Shown: piece by piece, positions 1 to 9,173 of the stretch
Layout of the letters: each line of letters starts with the position of its first letter
Numbering within the stretch: the first letter of the stretch is position 1
Source of the DNA: Nocardia pseudobrasiliensis NBRC 108224
GTDB lineage: Bacteria > Actinomycetota > Actinomycetes > Mycobacteriales > Mycobacteriaceae
NCBI RefSeq assembly: GCF_001613105.1
Contig: NZ_BDBS01000075.1
Span: 1-32,339, forward strand
Length of the DNA stretch: 32,339 nucleotides
Direction of reading: 5' to 3'
Notes under the pieces: model-generated
Database searches by the model: none
What the model was told of the DNA's origin: nothing
The model's input: only the letters and a program-made list of their open reading frames with translations
Made by a program: the position numbers and the translations under genes

Positions 1-1
1 C

Positions 2-3000
2 AAGGTGACCGCACCGGCCTCGGCCGCGGCCGCGCCCCCGCAGGCCCGCGCGCCGCAGACGACCCCGGCCCCGGCCTCCAACGCCACCCCCACCACGAGC
101 GCCCCGAAGGTTCCCGTGCAGGCCGAGGACGAGTCCAAGGTGCTGCGCGGTCCGGCCGCGGCGATCGTGAAGAACATGTCGGCCTCGCTGACCATCCCGA
201 CCGCCACCAGCGTCCGGGCCATCCCGGCCAAGCTGATGATCGACAACCGGCTGGTCATCAACAACCACCTGGCCCGCACCCGCGGCGGCAAGATCTCGTT
301 CACCCACCTGCTGGGCTACGCGATCGTGCAGGCGGTCAAGTCCTTCCCGAATATGAACCGGCACTTCGCCGAGGTGGACGGCAAGCCGAACGCGGTCACG
401 CCCGCGCACACCAACCTCGGTCTGGCCATCGACCTACCCGGTAAGGACGGCAACCGCACGCTGGTCGTCGCCGCCATCAAGAACACCGAGTCGATGAGCT
501 TCGCACAGTTCCACAGCGCCTACGAGGACATCGTCCGGCGCGCCCGCGACGGCAAGCTCACCACCGACGACTTCACCGGCGTCACGATCTCGCTGACCAA
601 CCCGGGCACTATCGGCACCAACCATTCGGTGCCGCGCCTGATGCCGGGCCAGGGCGCGATCATCGGCGCGGGCGCGATGGAGTATCCGGCCGAGTTCCAG
701 GGCATGAGCGATGCGCAGCTGGCCGAGATCGGCATCGGCAAGCTGATGACGCTGACCTCGACCTACGATCACCGCATCATCCAGGGCGCGGAGTCCGGCG
801 ACTTCCTGCGCACCATCCACCAGCTGCTGATCTCCGATGAGTTCTTCGACGAGATCTTCCACGGTATGGGCGTGCCCTACGAGCCGGTGCGCTGGCGCAA
901 GGACATCAAGGAACGCAACGTCGACAAGAGCGTTCGCGTCCAGGAGCTCATCGCCGCCTACCGCAACCGCGGTCACCTGATGGCCGACACCGATCCGCTG
1001 CGGCTGGTCAAGGACAAGTTCCGCAGCCACCCGGACCTCGATGTCACCCAGCACGGCCTGACCCTGTGGGATCTGGACCGCGAATTCAACGTCGCGGGCT
1101 TCCACGGCCAGGAGCGCATGAAACTGCGCGATGTGCTGTCGATCCTGCGCGACGCGTACTGCCGCCACGTCGGCGTGGAGTACACCCACATCCTGGAAAC
1201 CGAACAGCTGCAGTGGATTCAGGAGCGGGTCGAGCAGAAGCACGCCAAGCCGACCGTCGCCCAGCAGAAGTACATCCTGTCCCGGCTGAACGCGGCCGAG
1301 GCGTTCGAGACCTTCCTGCAGACGAAATACGTGGGCCAGAAGCGCTTCTCGCTCGAGGGCGCCGAGACCACCATCCCCATGATGGACGCCGTCATCGATC
1401 AGTGCGCCGAGCACGGCCTCGACGAGGTCGTCATCGGTATGCCGCACCGCGGCCGCCTGAACGTGCTGGCCAATATCGTCGGCAAGCCCTACTCGCAGAT
1501 CTTCACCGAGTTCGAGGGCAATATGAACCCGGCCGCCACGCACGGCTCGGGCGATGTGAAGTACCACCTCGGCGCGCACGGCACCTACATCCAGATGTTC
1601 GGTGACAACGACATCGAGGTCTCGCTGACGGCCAACCCGTCGCATCTCGAGGCCGTCGATCCGGTGCTGGAGGGTCTGGTCCGCGCCAAGCAGGATCTGC
1701 TCACCAAGGAAGACCTGGTCACCAAGGGCGAAGAGGCGCGCACCTTCTCGGTCGTGCCGCTGATGCTGCACGGTGACGCGGCCTTCGCCGGTCAGGGTGT
1801 GGTCGCCGAGACGCTGAACCTGTCGGGTCTGCGCGGCTACCGCGTGGGTGGCACCGTGCACATCGTGGTGAACAACCAGATCGGGTTCACCACCGCGCCG
1901 GAGAACAGCCGTTCCACCGAGTACTCCACCGATATCGCCAAGTTCATCGGCGCGCCGATCTTCCACGTGAACGGCGACGACCCAGAGGCCTGCGACTGGG
2001 TGTCGCGTCTGGCCGTCGACTTCCGCCAGAAGTTCCGCAAGGACGTCGTCATCGATCTGATCTGCTACCGGCGTCGCGGCCACAACGAGGGCGACGACCC
2101 GTCGATGACCCAGCCGTACATGTACGACGTCATCGACACCAAGCGCAGCGTGCGCAAGGCCTACACCGAGGCCCTGATCGGCCGCGGTGACATCTCCATG
2201 AAGGAGGCCGAGGACGCGCTGCGCGACTACCAGGGCCAGTTGGAGCGGGTCTTCAACGAGGTGCGCGAGCTGGAGAAGTACAAGCCGTCGCCGAGCCCGT
2301 CGGTCGAGATGGAGCAGACGGTTCCGACCACGATCATCACGGCCGTGGACAAGTCGGTGCTGCAGCGCATCGGCGACGCGTTCCTCGATGTGCCCGAGGA
2401 CTTCACGGTGCATCCGCGCGTGAAGCCGGTGCTCGAGCGTCGCCGCGAAATGTCCTACGAGGGCAAGGTCGACTGGGCCTTCGCGGAGCTGCTGGCCTTC
2501 GGCACGCTGATCGATGAGGGTCGCGCGGTGCGCCTGACCGGTCAGGACTCCCGGCGCGGCACCTTCACCCAGCGCCACGCCGTGGTCATCGACCGCAAGA
2601 CCGGCGCGGAGTACACCCCGCTGCACAACATCGGCTCGAAGAATCCGGGCTGGTTCGCGGTGCACGATTCGGCGCTGAGCGAATTCGCCGCTGTCGGTTT
2701 CGAATACGGCTACTCGCTGGGCAACCCGGACGCGCTCGTGCTGTGGGAGGCCCAGTTCGGTGACTTCGTCAACGGCGCGCAGTCGATCATCGACGAGTTC
2801 ATCTCCTCCGGTGAGGCCAAGTGGGGTCAGCTGTCGGAGGTCGTGCTGCTGCTGCCACACGGCCACGAGGGCCAGGGTCCCGACCACACCTCGGGCCGGA
2901 TCGAGCGCTTCCTGCAGCTGTGCGCGGAGGGTTCGATGACGGTGGCGGTTCCGTCCACCCCGTCGAACTACTTCCACCTGCTGCGCCGCCACGTGCTCGA

Positions 3001-3520
3001 CGGCATCCGCCGCCCGCTGATCGTCTTCACCCCGAAGTCGATGCTGCGCAACAAGGCCGTGGTCTCCAATATCGAGGACTTCACCGACAACAAGTTCCGT
3101 TCGGTGCTCGAGGAGCCGACCTACGAGACCGGCGACGGCGACCGCAACAAGGTCAAGCGGATCCTGCTGACCTCGGGCAAGCTCTACTACGAGCTGGCCG
3201 CGGAGAAGGCCAAGAAGAACCGTGACGATGTGGCGATCATCCGCATCGAGCAGCTCTACCCGATCCCGTCCTACCGCCTGAACGAGAAGCTGGCGACCTA
3301 CCCCAACGCCACCGATCTCGTCTGGGTCCAGGAGGAGCCGGCCAATCAGGGCGCCTGGCCGTTCTTCGGCCTGAACCTCCCGGAGATCCTGCCGGAGCGG
3401 TTCAACAAGCTGCGTCGTATCTCGCGCCGCGCCATGTCGGCCCCGTCCTCGGGTTCGAGCAAGGTGCACGCTGTGGAGCAGCAGGAGATCATCGAAGAGG
3501 CGTTCGCTCCGACCGCGTGA
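2..3520 (+). CDS. kgd: Multifunctional 2-oxoglutarate decarboxylase / dehydrogenase E1-E2 component (N-terminus outside window)
   Basis: This is the TCA-cycle enzyme that decarboxylates 2-oxoglutarate with thiamine diphosphate and passes the succinyl group on within the oxoglutarate dehydrogenase complex of actinobacteria. The reading frame is open to the left edge. About 1,172 codons are visible, and the family is about 1,230-1,270 residues, so roughly the first 60-90 residues are missing; the GTG at position 5 is probably internal. Visible order: an Ala/Pro-rich linker, then an E2-like acyltransferase domain (about residues 45-300) with the catalytic motif YDHRIIQGA near residue 255. The E1 domain follows, with HRGRLNVL near 480, HGDAAFAGQG near 588 and NNQIGF near 622, and then a transketolase-like pyrimidine-binding half with FGDFVNGAQ near 917. 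There is no lipoyl domain, as expected for this fused type. The gene ends 4 nt before the next start. Identification is firm. Confidence 0.97.
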   Translation, partial: KVTAPASAAAAPPQARAPQTTPAPASNATPTTSAPKVPVQAEDESKVLRGPAAAIVKNMSASLTIPTATSVRAIPAKLMIDNRLVINNHLARTRGGKISFTHLLGYAIVQAVKSFPNMNRHFAEVDGKPNAVTPAHTNLGLAIDLPGKDGNRTLVVAAIKNTESMSFAQFHSAYEDIVRRARDGKLTTDDFTGVTISLTNPGTIGTNHSVPRLMPGQGAIIGAGAMEYPAEFQGMSDAQLAEIGIGKLMTLTSTYDHRIIQGAESGDFLRTIHQLLISDEFFDEIFHGMGVPYEPVRWRKDIKERNVDKSVRVQELIAAYRNRGHLMADTDPLRLVKDKFRSHPDLDVTQHGLTLWDLDREFNVAGFHGQERMKLRDVLSILRDAYCRHVGVEYTHILETEQLQWIQERVEQKHAKPTVAQQKYILSRLNAAEAFETFLQTKYVGQKRFSLEGAETTIPMMDAVIDQCAEHGLDEVVIGMPHRGRLNVLANIVGKPYSQIFTEFEGNMNPAATHGSGDVKYHLGAHGTYIQMFGDNDIEVSLTANPSHLEAVDPVLEGLVRAKQDLLTKEDLVTKGEEARTFSVVPLMLHGDAAFAGQGVVAETLNLSGLRGYRVGGTVHIVVNNQIGFTTAPENSRSTEYSTDIAKFIGAPIFHVNGDDPEACDWVSRLAVDFRQKFRKDVVIDLICYRRRGHNEGDDPSMTQPYMYDVIDTKRSVRKAYTEALIGRGDISMKEAEDALRDYQGQLERVFNEVRELEKYKPSPSPSVEMEQTVPTTIITAVDKSVLQRIGDAFLDVPEDFTVHPRVKPVLERRREMSYEGKVDWAFAELLAFGTLIDEGRAVRLTGQDSRRGTFTQRHAVVIDRKTGAEYTPLHNIGSKNPGWFAVHDSALSEFAAVGFEYGYSLGNPDALVLWEAQFGDFVNGAQSIIDEFISSGEAKWGQLSEVVLLLPHGHEGQGPDHTSGRIERFLQLCAEGSMTVAVPSTPSNYFHLLRRHVLDGIRRPLIVFTPKSMLRNKAVVSNIEDFTDNKFRSVLEEPTYETGDGDRNKVKRILLTSGKLYYELAAEKAKKNRDDVAIIRIEQLYPIPSYRLNEKLATYPNATDLVWVQEEPANQGAWPFFGLNLPEILPERFNKLRRISRRAMSAPSSGSSKVHAVEQQEIIEEAFAPTA

Positions 3521-3524
3521 CGGT

Positions 3525-4241
3525 TTGAACAAGTCTCTGCTACTGCGCCGGGTCGAATTCGCTCCCTCCGAGCGGTTCGACCCGGCGTCGTGGTATCTGG
3601 ACGTCCCCGCCATCGCCGAAATCCGTTCCGACGGACTGGTATTCGACAAGCCCGTCACGATTCTGGTGGGCGAGAACGGGATCGGTAAGTCGACGCTGGT
3701 CGAGGCGATCGCAGACAGTTGGATGGCGACGATGCGTGGGGCCGATCGGCTCTGGGCTCCGGGCGGCACATCCGGGGACAGCGATCTGGGGGATCATCTG
3801 CGCTGCGACGGGGTCTATCCGCGGCCGACCAATGGCGGTTTTCTGCGCGCGGAGGCGATGAACACCCTGTTCGAGCGGGCCGACGCCATGCGGGTGCGCG
3901 AAACCGATCAGGTGTGGAACAACCTGTCCCACGGTCAGTCGTTTCTGCACTACATCGCCGATCGCCCGGTGGGACAGGGGCTGTGGCTGCTCGACGAGCC
4001 TGAGGCGGCGCTGTCGTTCCAATCCTGTCTGGCGCTGGTCGGGGTGCTGAAGGATCTGGCGGCCGAGGGTTCGCAGGTCATCATGGCCACCCACTCCCCC
4101 ATTCTGGCCGCCTGCCCCGACGCGGAGATCCTCGAACTCACCGCCGACGGCATCGAATACCGCGAATGGGCCCAGCTGGAGATGGTCGGCAACTGGCGCA
4201 GATTCCTCGACGCGCCCGAGGCCTATCTGCGGCATTTGTGA
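3525..4241 (+). CDS. AAA/ABC-type ATP-binding protein (COG3910-like predicted ATPase)
   Basis: A 238-residue soluble ATPase of unknown role. The Walker A motif GENGIGKST is near residues 49-57, a signature-like LSHGQS near 131, the Walker B motif LWLLDEPEAALS near 150, and a switch-histidine motif MATHSP near 187. This layout matches stand-alone single-domain ATPases related to the RecF/SMC/ABC head and not membrane ABC transporters: there is no permease partner nearby. The TTG start at 3525 gives the full N-terminal strand but has no clear Shine-Dalgarno sequence. It sits 4 nt after the kgd stop, so translational coupling to kgd is possible. The substrate cannot be told from the sequence. 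Confidence 0.88.
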   Translation: MNKSLLLRRVEFAPSERFDPASWYLDVPAIAEIRSDGLVFDKPVTILVGENGIGKSTLVEAIADSWMATMRGADRLWAPGGTSGDSDLGDHLRCDGVYPRPTNGGFLRAEAMNTLFERADAMRVRETDQVWNNLSHGQSFLHYIADRPVGQGLWLLDEPEAALSFQSCLALVGVLKDLAAEGSQVIMATHSPILAACPDAEILELTADGIEYREWAQLEMVGNWRRFLDAPEAYLRHL

Positions 4242-4318
4242 ACAACTGTTGTCAAGCTGGACCTGAATTGTGGTTCACCCCATAGCCGATCCGGCCGACC
4301 GTGATGCATAGTGCCGTC

Positions 4319-5206
4319 ATGCGCCGGATCCTTGTTCGAACGTGTCTGACCATCGCATTTCTGCTCGTGGGCGGCACGGGCCTGGCGACCAGCGTGGTCG
4401 CCGACACCGGATCGGCCGACGTCGACCTGGTTCCGCCGCCGCCCGGCGCGAACAACTGGTCGTGCCGCCCGAGCGCGGCGCACCCGCGGCCGGTGGTCCT
4501 GCTGCACGGCACCTTCGAGAATCGCCTGCAGAACTGGGCGGCCCTGTCGCCCGCCCTGGCCGATGCGGGCTACTGCGTCTTCGCACTCGACTACGGAAAG
4601 AGCGCGGGCGGTTGGCTGTCCGGCATCGGGCCGATGATCCCCTCGGCGCACGAGATCGCCGATTTCGTCGATCGCGTACTGGCGGCGACCGGCGCGCCGC
4701 AGGTCGATATCGTCGGCCATTCCCAGGGCGGCATGCTGCCGCGCTACTACATGAAGGAATTGGGCGGCGCGGACAAGGTGCACACCCTCGTCGGATTGGC
4801 CCCCAACAATCGCGGAACGACCTGGGGCCTCATCGGTTTGCCCCTCACCGCGGTCCCGCCGATCACCGACGCGCTGTGCCCGGCCTGCCTCGAGGAACAC
4901 GCCGATTCGGCCTTCATCCGCGAGCTCAACAGCGGCCCGATGACGCTGCCGCAGGTGCGCTACACCGTGATCCGTTCCGACTACGACGAATTCGCCACCC
5001 CGCACAGCACGTCGTTCCTCCCGCCCGGCCCCAATGTCACCAATATCCTGCTGCAGGACGTCTGCCCGCGAGACTTCTCCGAGCACATGCTGATCAGCGC
5101 CGATCCGATCGCCATCCGCCTCACCCTCAACGCCCTCGACCCCGAGCGCCCGGTGACCCCGGTCTGCCCGGCCGTGCAGGTGGGTTCGGCGGGTGGATGG
5201 CGGTAA
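4319..5206 (+). CDS. Secreted class-2 lipase / esterase (alpha/beta hydrolase)
   Basis: A predicted exported lipase of about 295 residues. The N-terminus MRRILVRT followed by a hydrophobic stretch and a likely cleavage after SVVA is a Sec signal peptide. The nucleophile elbow is GHSQGG (near residue 141), the oxyanion HG motif is in LLHGTF, and a late SEHML histidine is a candidate triad member. At least six cysteines in the mature part suggest disulfides, common in secreted actinobacterial lipases of the EstA/lipase-2 group. In-frame starts at GTG 4301, ATG 4304 and ATG 4319 are all possible. I chose 4319 because it puts the basic residues at the very start of the signal peptide; none has a good ribosome binding site. 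The natural substrate is unknown; short- to medium-chain acyl esters are typical of the family. Confidence 0.87.
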   Translation: MRRILVRTCLTIAFLLVGGTGLATSVVADTGSADVDLVPPPPGANNWSCRPSAAHPRPVVLLHGTFENRLQNWAALSPALADAGYCVFALDYGKSAGGWLSGIGPMIPSAHEIADFVDRVLAATGAPQVDIVGHSQGGMLPRYYMKELGGADKVHTLVGLAPNNRGTTWGLIGLPLTAVPPITDALCPACLEEHADSAFIRELNSGPMTLPQVRYTVIRSDYDEFATPHSTSFLPPGPNVTNILLQDVCPRDFSEHMLISADPIAIRLTLNALDPERPVTPVCPAVQVGSAGGWR

Positions 5207-5250
5207 CCGCCGCATTGTGACGACCGCGACCGTCCCTTGCCGATCCACTG

Positions 5251-5279
5251 TTCCACCTCGTATATTCGGCGTGGAATAT
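5251..5279. promoter_or_regulatory. Candidate PadR operator: two interleaved inverted repeats
   Basis: Upstream of the PadR gene there is a perfect inverted repeat ATATTC-6-GAATAT (5262-5279). An overlapping one, TTCCAC-14-GTGGAA (5251-5256 and 5271-5276), shares bases with it. The run is AT-rich compared with its surroundings and lies 65-93 bp before the start codon, a usual place for an autoregulatory operator. It does not match the ATGT-N8-ACAT pattern described for several PadR proteins, so assignment to this regulator is inferred from position. Confidence 0.5.
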
Positions 5280-5343
5280 TTGAGACGGAGGATGTCGGCG
5301 CCCCGGCCTAGGGTCGGGTGACGACGAAGGGAGTACGGTCGCG

Positions 5344-6042
5344 ATGAGCAAGCAGTCGAGTGCGATGCTGACGCCGTTGGCGATGGCGGTACTCGCGCTG
5401 CTGGAGGAACGACCGATGCATCCGTACGAGATGTATCAGACGCTGCTGCAACGCCGGGAAGACTATCTGGTCAAAATCCGGCCCGGCTCGCTGTATCACA
5501 CGGTGACGCGGCTGGCCGAACAGGGCATGGTGCACGCCGAGGGCACCGATCGCGCCGGGAATCGTCCCGAGCGCACTATTTATCGAATCAACGCGTCGGG
5601 TTCCACCGCGCTGCGCGCCCGGGTGGCCGAGATCATCCGCCGTCCCCTGCGTGAATTCCCGATCTTCCCGCTCGCCATGTCCGAGTCGCACAATCTGCCC
5701 GCGGACGAGGTCATTCGTTTGTTGAACGAGCGTATCGGCTGGCTCGACAACGATCTGACCGAAATCGAGGCCCTGCACACCTGGCTCACCACCAACCAGG
5801 TGCCGCGCCGGTACTGGATGGTGATCGAGTATCTGCGCGGCCAGGCCGAGGCCGAACGAAACTGGCTGCGCGGCGTGGTTACCGAACTCTCCGAAGGCAC
5901 TCTGACCTGGGAGAAATACGATTCCGAAGGACTTCGGATCGCCGATGACACCGCCCCGCTCGGCCCCGACTGGGGCGCCGCGGTGACCGCGGACGCACTC
6001 GCCGAAATCAGGAAGGGCGGTGCGTCTCCTACCGATCAGTGA
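5344..6042 (+). CDS. PadR family transcriptional regulator
   Basis: A 232-residue regulator. The N-terminal winged helix (about residues 8-85) has the family pattern: AVLALLEERPMHPYEM, then RPGSLYHTVTRLAEQGMV, and the wing GNRPERTIYRI. The C-terminal half (about 95-190) is the helical dimerisation region of the longer PadR subclass, related to the Vir-type C-terminus, with WLDNDLTEIEAL and YWMVIEYLRGQAEAE. The ATG start at 5344 follows a GGGAG with long spacing. Its stop overlaps an in-frame GTG of the downstream exporter frame (GTGA at 6039-6042), so the two genes form an operon. PadR proteins of this type usually repress an adjacent multidrug exporter and are released by a drug-like ligand; that fits this locus. 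Confidence 0.93.
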   Translation: MSKQSSAMLTPLAMAVLALLEERPMHPYEMYQTLLQRREDYLVKIRPGSLYHTVTRLAEQGMVHAEGTDRAGNRPERTIYRINASGSTALRARVAEIIRRPLREFPIFPLAMSESHNLPADEVIRLLNERIGWLDNDLTEIEALHTWLTTNQVPRRYWMVIEYLRGQAEAERNWLRGVVTELSEGTLTWEKYDSEGLRIADDTAPLGPDWGAAVTADALAEIRKGGASPTDQ

Positions 6043-6098
6043 CGCCCGACGACTTTCATCGATCCGCGCCGATCGATACCCCGATAGGACGAAAACGC

Positions 6099-7577
6099 AT
6101 GACAACCCAACGTAATCCCTGGCTGGCGCTGTACGCGCTGGTCGTCGGATTCTTCATGATCCTGCTGGATATGACCATCGTCGCGGTGGCCAATCCGAAG
6201 ATCCTGGCCGATCTGCACACCGATATCAACAAGGTCATCTGGGTGACCAGCGCCTACCTGCTGACCTACGCGGTCCCGCTGCTGGTGACCGGACGGCTCG
6301 GAGATCGCTTCGGCCCCAAGAACGTCTACCTCACGGGCCTGGCGGTGTTCACCCTCGCCTCGCTGTGGTGCGGTATGTCCGGCTCGATCGAGATGCTGAT
6401 CGCCGCTCGCGCGGTGCAGGGTCTCGGCGCGGCGCTGATGACCCCGCAGACCATGGCCGTGATCACCCGCACCTTCCCGCCGGACAAGCGCGGCGCGGCC
6501 ATGGGCATGTGGGGCGGTGTGGCCGGGCTGGCGACGCTGGTCGGCCCGCTGCTGGGCGGTGTCCTCGTGGACAAGCTGGGCTGGAACTGGATCTTCTACA
6601 TCAATGTGCCGATCGGCGTGGTGGCGTTCGCGCTGGCCGTATGGCTGGTGCCCGCGCTCGAGACCCGCGAGCACAAATTCGATCTGGTGGGCGTGGCGCT
6701 CAGCGCGGTCGGAATGTTCCTGCTGGTCTTCGGAATTCAGGAGGGCAAGACCCGCGACTGGGACGGCGTCATCTGGGCGATGATCATCGCCGGTCTGGTG
6801 GTGCTGGCACTGTTCGTGGTCAATCAGGCCCGCAACACCGGCGAGCCGCTGGTGCCGCTGAGCCTGTTCCGCGACCGCAACTTCGCGCTGTCGAGCCTGG
6901 CCATCGCGGCCATGGGCGCGGCGACGGCCTCGCTGATGGTGCCGGGCTACTTCTATCTGCAGACGGTGCGCGACTATTCGCCGACCACCTCGGCGCTGGT
7001 CTTCGCGCCGATGGCGATCGTCACCGGATTCGCCGCGCCGATCGCGGGCAAGATCTCCGACCGGTTGCCGCCGCGCGTGCTGCCGACCATCGGCTTCGTC
7101 CTGTTCTCGGTGTCGATCTTCTGGTTCGTCTCGCTGATGACGCCGGACAGCTCGATTCCGGTATTCATGGTCGCGGCGGCGCTGGGTGGTCTGGCCAACG
7201 CCGGAATCTGGGGCCCGTTGGCCTCCACCGCGACTCGCAATCTGCCGATGCATCAGGCCGGTGCGGGTGCGGGTGTGTACAACACCACCCGGCAGGTCGG
7301 CTCGGTCCTCGGTAGCGCGGCGATCAGCGCGCTGCTGGCAGCGCGCATGTCGGCCCAGGGCCTGGGCGAGGCGCCCGCGGGTGAGGGCGGCGCGGGTATG
7401 GGCCACATTCCGGCGCAGGTGCTGGACAAGCTCAGTACGGCCCTGGCCCAGTCGACCCTGCTGCCCGCCGGGGTGCTGCTGATCGGCGCGGTCGCCTCGG
7501 TGCTGTTCGTCGGTTCGCGGGCCGCCAAGCCGTCCGACGCCGCCGGCGAGCGGGTGCCGGTGGACGTCGGTCACTGA
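6099..7577 (+). CDS. DHA2-type MFS multidrug exporter (EmrB/QacA family)
   Basis: A proton-driven drug exporter of 492 residues with the many hydrophobic segments expected of 14-helix DHA2 members. Visible family motifs are LLDMTIVAVANPKI in helix 1 with the conserved acidic residue, GRLGDRFGPKNVYL in the loop between helices 2 and 3 (motif A), and GPLLGGVLVDKLGWNWIFYINVPIG (motif C and the segment after it; quoted here in overlapping parts of the same region). The frame is open back to GTG 6039, but ATG 6099 has AGGA nine bases upstream and gives the usual short cytoplasmic N-terminus, so I prefer it. It is co-transcribed with the PadR gene. The substrate cannot be told from sequence; quinolones, dyes or an endogenous product are possibilities. 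Confidence 0.93.
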   Translation: MTTQRNPWLALYALVVGFFMILLDMTIVAVANPKILADLHTDINKVIWVTSAYLLTYAVPLLVTGRLGDRFGPKNVYLTGLAVFTLASLWCGMSGSIEMLIAARAVQGLGAALMTPQTMAVITRTFPPDKRGAAMGMWGGVAGLATLVGPLLGGVLVDKLGWNWIFYINVPIGVVAFALAVWLVPALETREHKFDLVGVALSAVGMFLLVFGIQEGKTRDWDGVIWAMIIAGLVVLALFVVNQARNTGEPLVPLSLFRDRNFALSSLAIAAMGAATASLMVPGYFYLQTVRDYSPTTSALVFAPMAIVTGFAAPIAGKISDRLPPRVLPTIGFVLFSVSIFWFVSLMTPDSSIPVFMVAAALGGLANAGIWGPLASTATRNLPMHQAGAGAGVYNTTRQVGSVLGSAAISALLAARMSAQGLGEAPAGEGGAGMGHIPAQVLDKLSTALAQSTLLPAGVLLIGAVASVLFVGSRAAKPSDAAGERVPVDVGH

Positions 7578-7590
7578 TCCGAAGCCTCGA

Positions 7591-7624
7591 CGGCCCGGTT
7601 TCCCCACGGGGAAGCCGGGCCGTT
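7591..7624. terminator. Bidirectional intrinsic terminator between the exporter and the molybdoenzyme
   Basis: The arms CGGCCCGGTTTCCC and GGGAAGCCGGGCCG pair over about 14 bp with one G-T wobble and a four-base loop. It starts 14 nt after the exporter stop. Its right arm touches the stop codon of the convergent molybdoenzyme gene (TTA at 7623-7625). It can serve both strands; there is no long T run, as is usual in high-GC actinobacteria. Confidence 0.85.
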
Positions 7625-9173
7625 ATGCGACCCGCACCCGGATCGACGGATAGCCGGTCGCCCCATCGGGAATCACATCGGCGAACTCCGCGGTCTGCGG
7701 GCGGCCGGTCTCGTCGGTGGCCCGGGCTCGGATGGTGTGCTGGCCGGGCGCGGCGTCCCAGTCGTAGGCCCACTGCCGCCAGGTGTCGAGTGAGGGTTCG
7801 GCCGCTAGGCGCGCGGGTTGCCAAGGGCCGCTGTCGATCTGGACCTCCACGGCGGTGATGCCGCGATGCTGGGCCCAGGCCACCCCGGCGACGGTGACCT
7901 TTCCGGCCCGCAGATTCTTGCCCTCGCCGGGGGTGTCGATGCGGGTGCCGGTCTTGATCGGTCCGCGCTCGGACCAGCCGCGCTTGGTCCAATACGCCTG
8001 CGCCCGATCGAATCTGGTGATCTCCAGCTCGGTGACCCACTTCGTCGCCGACACATAGCCGTACAGCCCGGGCACCACCAGCCGGGCGGGATAACCGTGT
8101 TCGACCGGCAGCGGTTCGCCGTTCATTCCGACGGCCAGCAGGGCATCGCGGCCGTCGGTCAGGGCGACCAGCGGACTGCCCGCGGTGAACCCGTCGAAAC
8201 TGCGCGACAGCACCATATCGGCATCCGGATGCGGACCCGCCTCGGCGATCAGATCGGCCAGCCGATATCCCAGCCAGCGCGCGTTGCCGATCAGATCCCC
8301 GCCCACCGGATTCGAGACGCAGGTCAGGGTCACCACCCGCTCCACGGCCGGACGCGACGCGAGATCGGCGTAGTTCAACCGGATTTCGCGATCCACCATG
8401 CCGTGGATGCGCAGCGACCAGCTGTCGGTGCTGACCTGCGGCACGATCAGCGCGGTGTCGATGCGATAGAAGTCGCTGTTGGCGGTGAGATACGGTGCCA
8501 GTCCCGGAATTCGCAGATCGGCCGCGGGATCGATCGGCGGCGCCGGCGAATTCGGGACCGGCAGCCGGATCGCGGCCCGTTCGGGCGCGACATTGCGCGA
8601 ATTCACCCCGATCACCCGCCCGGCCACACCCGACACCGCGGCGAGCGCCCCGATCCCGACCAGCCCGCGGATCAGCCGCCGACGATCGACCGTCTCCGCC
8701 GCGGTGGAATCGACCGCGCCCGAAGGACTTTCGCCGACCGAATCCCGCTGCCCCGCCTCGATCCGGCGAATCGACCAGCGCAGCGCCGCGATGCCCGCAC
8801 CGGCCCCGATCACCGACGGCAGCACCCACGTCCACGAGGCCCCGGGCCGCCCCGCCGCGGCCGCGGCGGCCACCACGCCGAACACCGCGAACAGCGCCGA
8901 TCCCAGCGGCCGTCGACCCCGCTCGACAACTCCGGCCAGCCCGGCGACGACCACCGCCACCACACCCATGAGTACGAACAGCACCAGCTTGTCGTTGGTC
9001 GCGAAGGTATCGATCGCCCACTCGCGCACCGCGTCCGGCGTGCGATCCACCACCGTCGAACCCACCGCCGCCAGCGGTGCGCTGCCGCCGCCGATCGGTG
9101 CGGCCACCAGTTCGGCGACGCCCACCACCAGCGCCCCCGCGACAATCCCACAGGCCACCCGCGATCCGGTCAT
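7623..9173 (-). CDS. Membrane-anchored sulfite-oxidase-family molybdopterin oxidoreductase
   Basis: 516 residues. The N-terminal 160 or so residues hold four or five hydrophobic segments, and another follows RRRLIRG near residue 165. The rest is the sulfite oxidase fold: a molybdopterin-binding domain with the probable molybdenum-ligand cysteine in LTCVSNPVGG (Cys285). GDLIGNARWLGYRL follows, then a C-terminal Ig-like dimerisation-type domain (about 410-516) with VEVQIDSGPW and QWAYDWDA. Such proteins are common in Nocardia and relatives. The electron donor or acceptor is unknown, and no heme domain is present. ATG 9173 is the start that includes the first membrane segment. It is divergent from the protease gene across 188 bp. 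Sulfite is only one possible substrate. Confidence 0.92.
   Translation of the reverse strand: MTGSRVACGIVAGALVVGVAELVAAPIGGGSAPLAAVGSTVVDRTPDAVREWAIDTFATNDKLVLFVLMGVVAVVVAGLAGVVERGRRPLGSALFAVFGVVAAAAAAGRPGASWTWVLPSVIGAGAGIAALRWSIRRIEAGQRDSVGESPSGAVDSTAAETVDRRRLIRGLVGIGALAAVSGVAGRVIGVNSRNVAPERAAIRLPVPNSPAPPIDPAADLRIPGLAPYLTANSDFYRIDTALIVPQVSTDSWSLRIHGMVDREIRLNYADLASRPAVERVVTLTCVSNPVGGDLIGNARWLGYRLADLIAEAGPHPDADMVLSRSFDGFTAGSPLVALTDGRDALLAVGMNGEPLPVEHGYPARLVVPGLYGYVSATKWVTELEITRFDRAQAYWTKRGWSERGPIKTGTRIDTPGEGKNLRAGKVTVAGVAWAQHRGITAVEVQIDSGPWQPARLAAEPSLDTWRQWAYDWDAAPGQHTIRARATDETGRPQTAEFADVIPDGATGYPSIRVRVA

Noticed and set aside
434..3769. A 1,111-codon open frame opposite kgd
   Set aside because: It is the complement of a certain gene in GC-rich DNA, has repetitive Arg/Val/Asp/Leu composition and no family motif.
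4223..5248. A 341-codon open frame opposite the lipase
   Set aside because: The lipase frame has a signal peptide and catalytic motif; the antisense frame shows only composition-driven openness.
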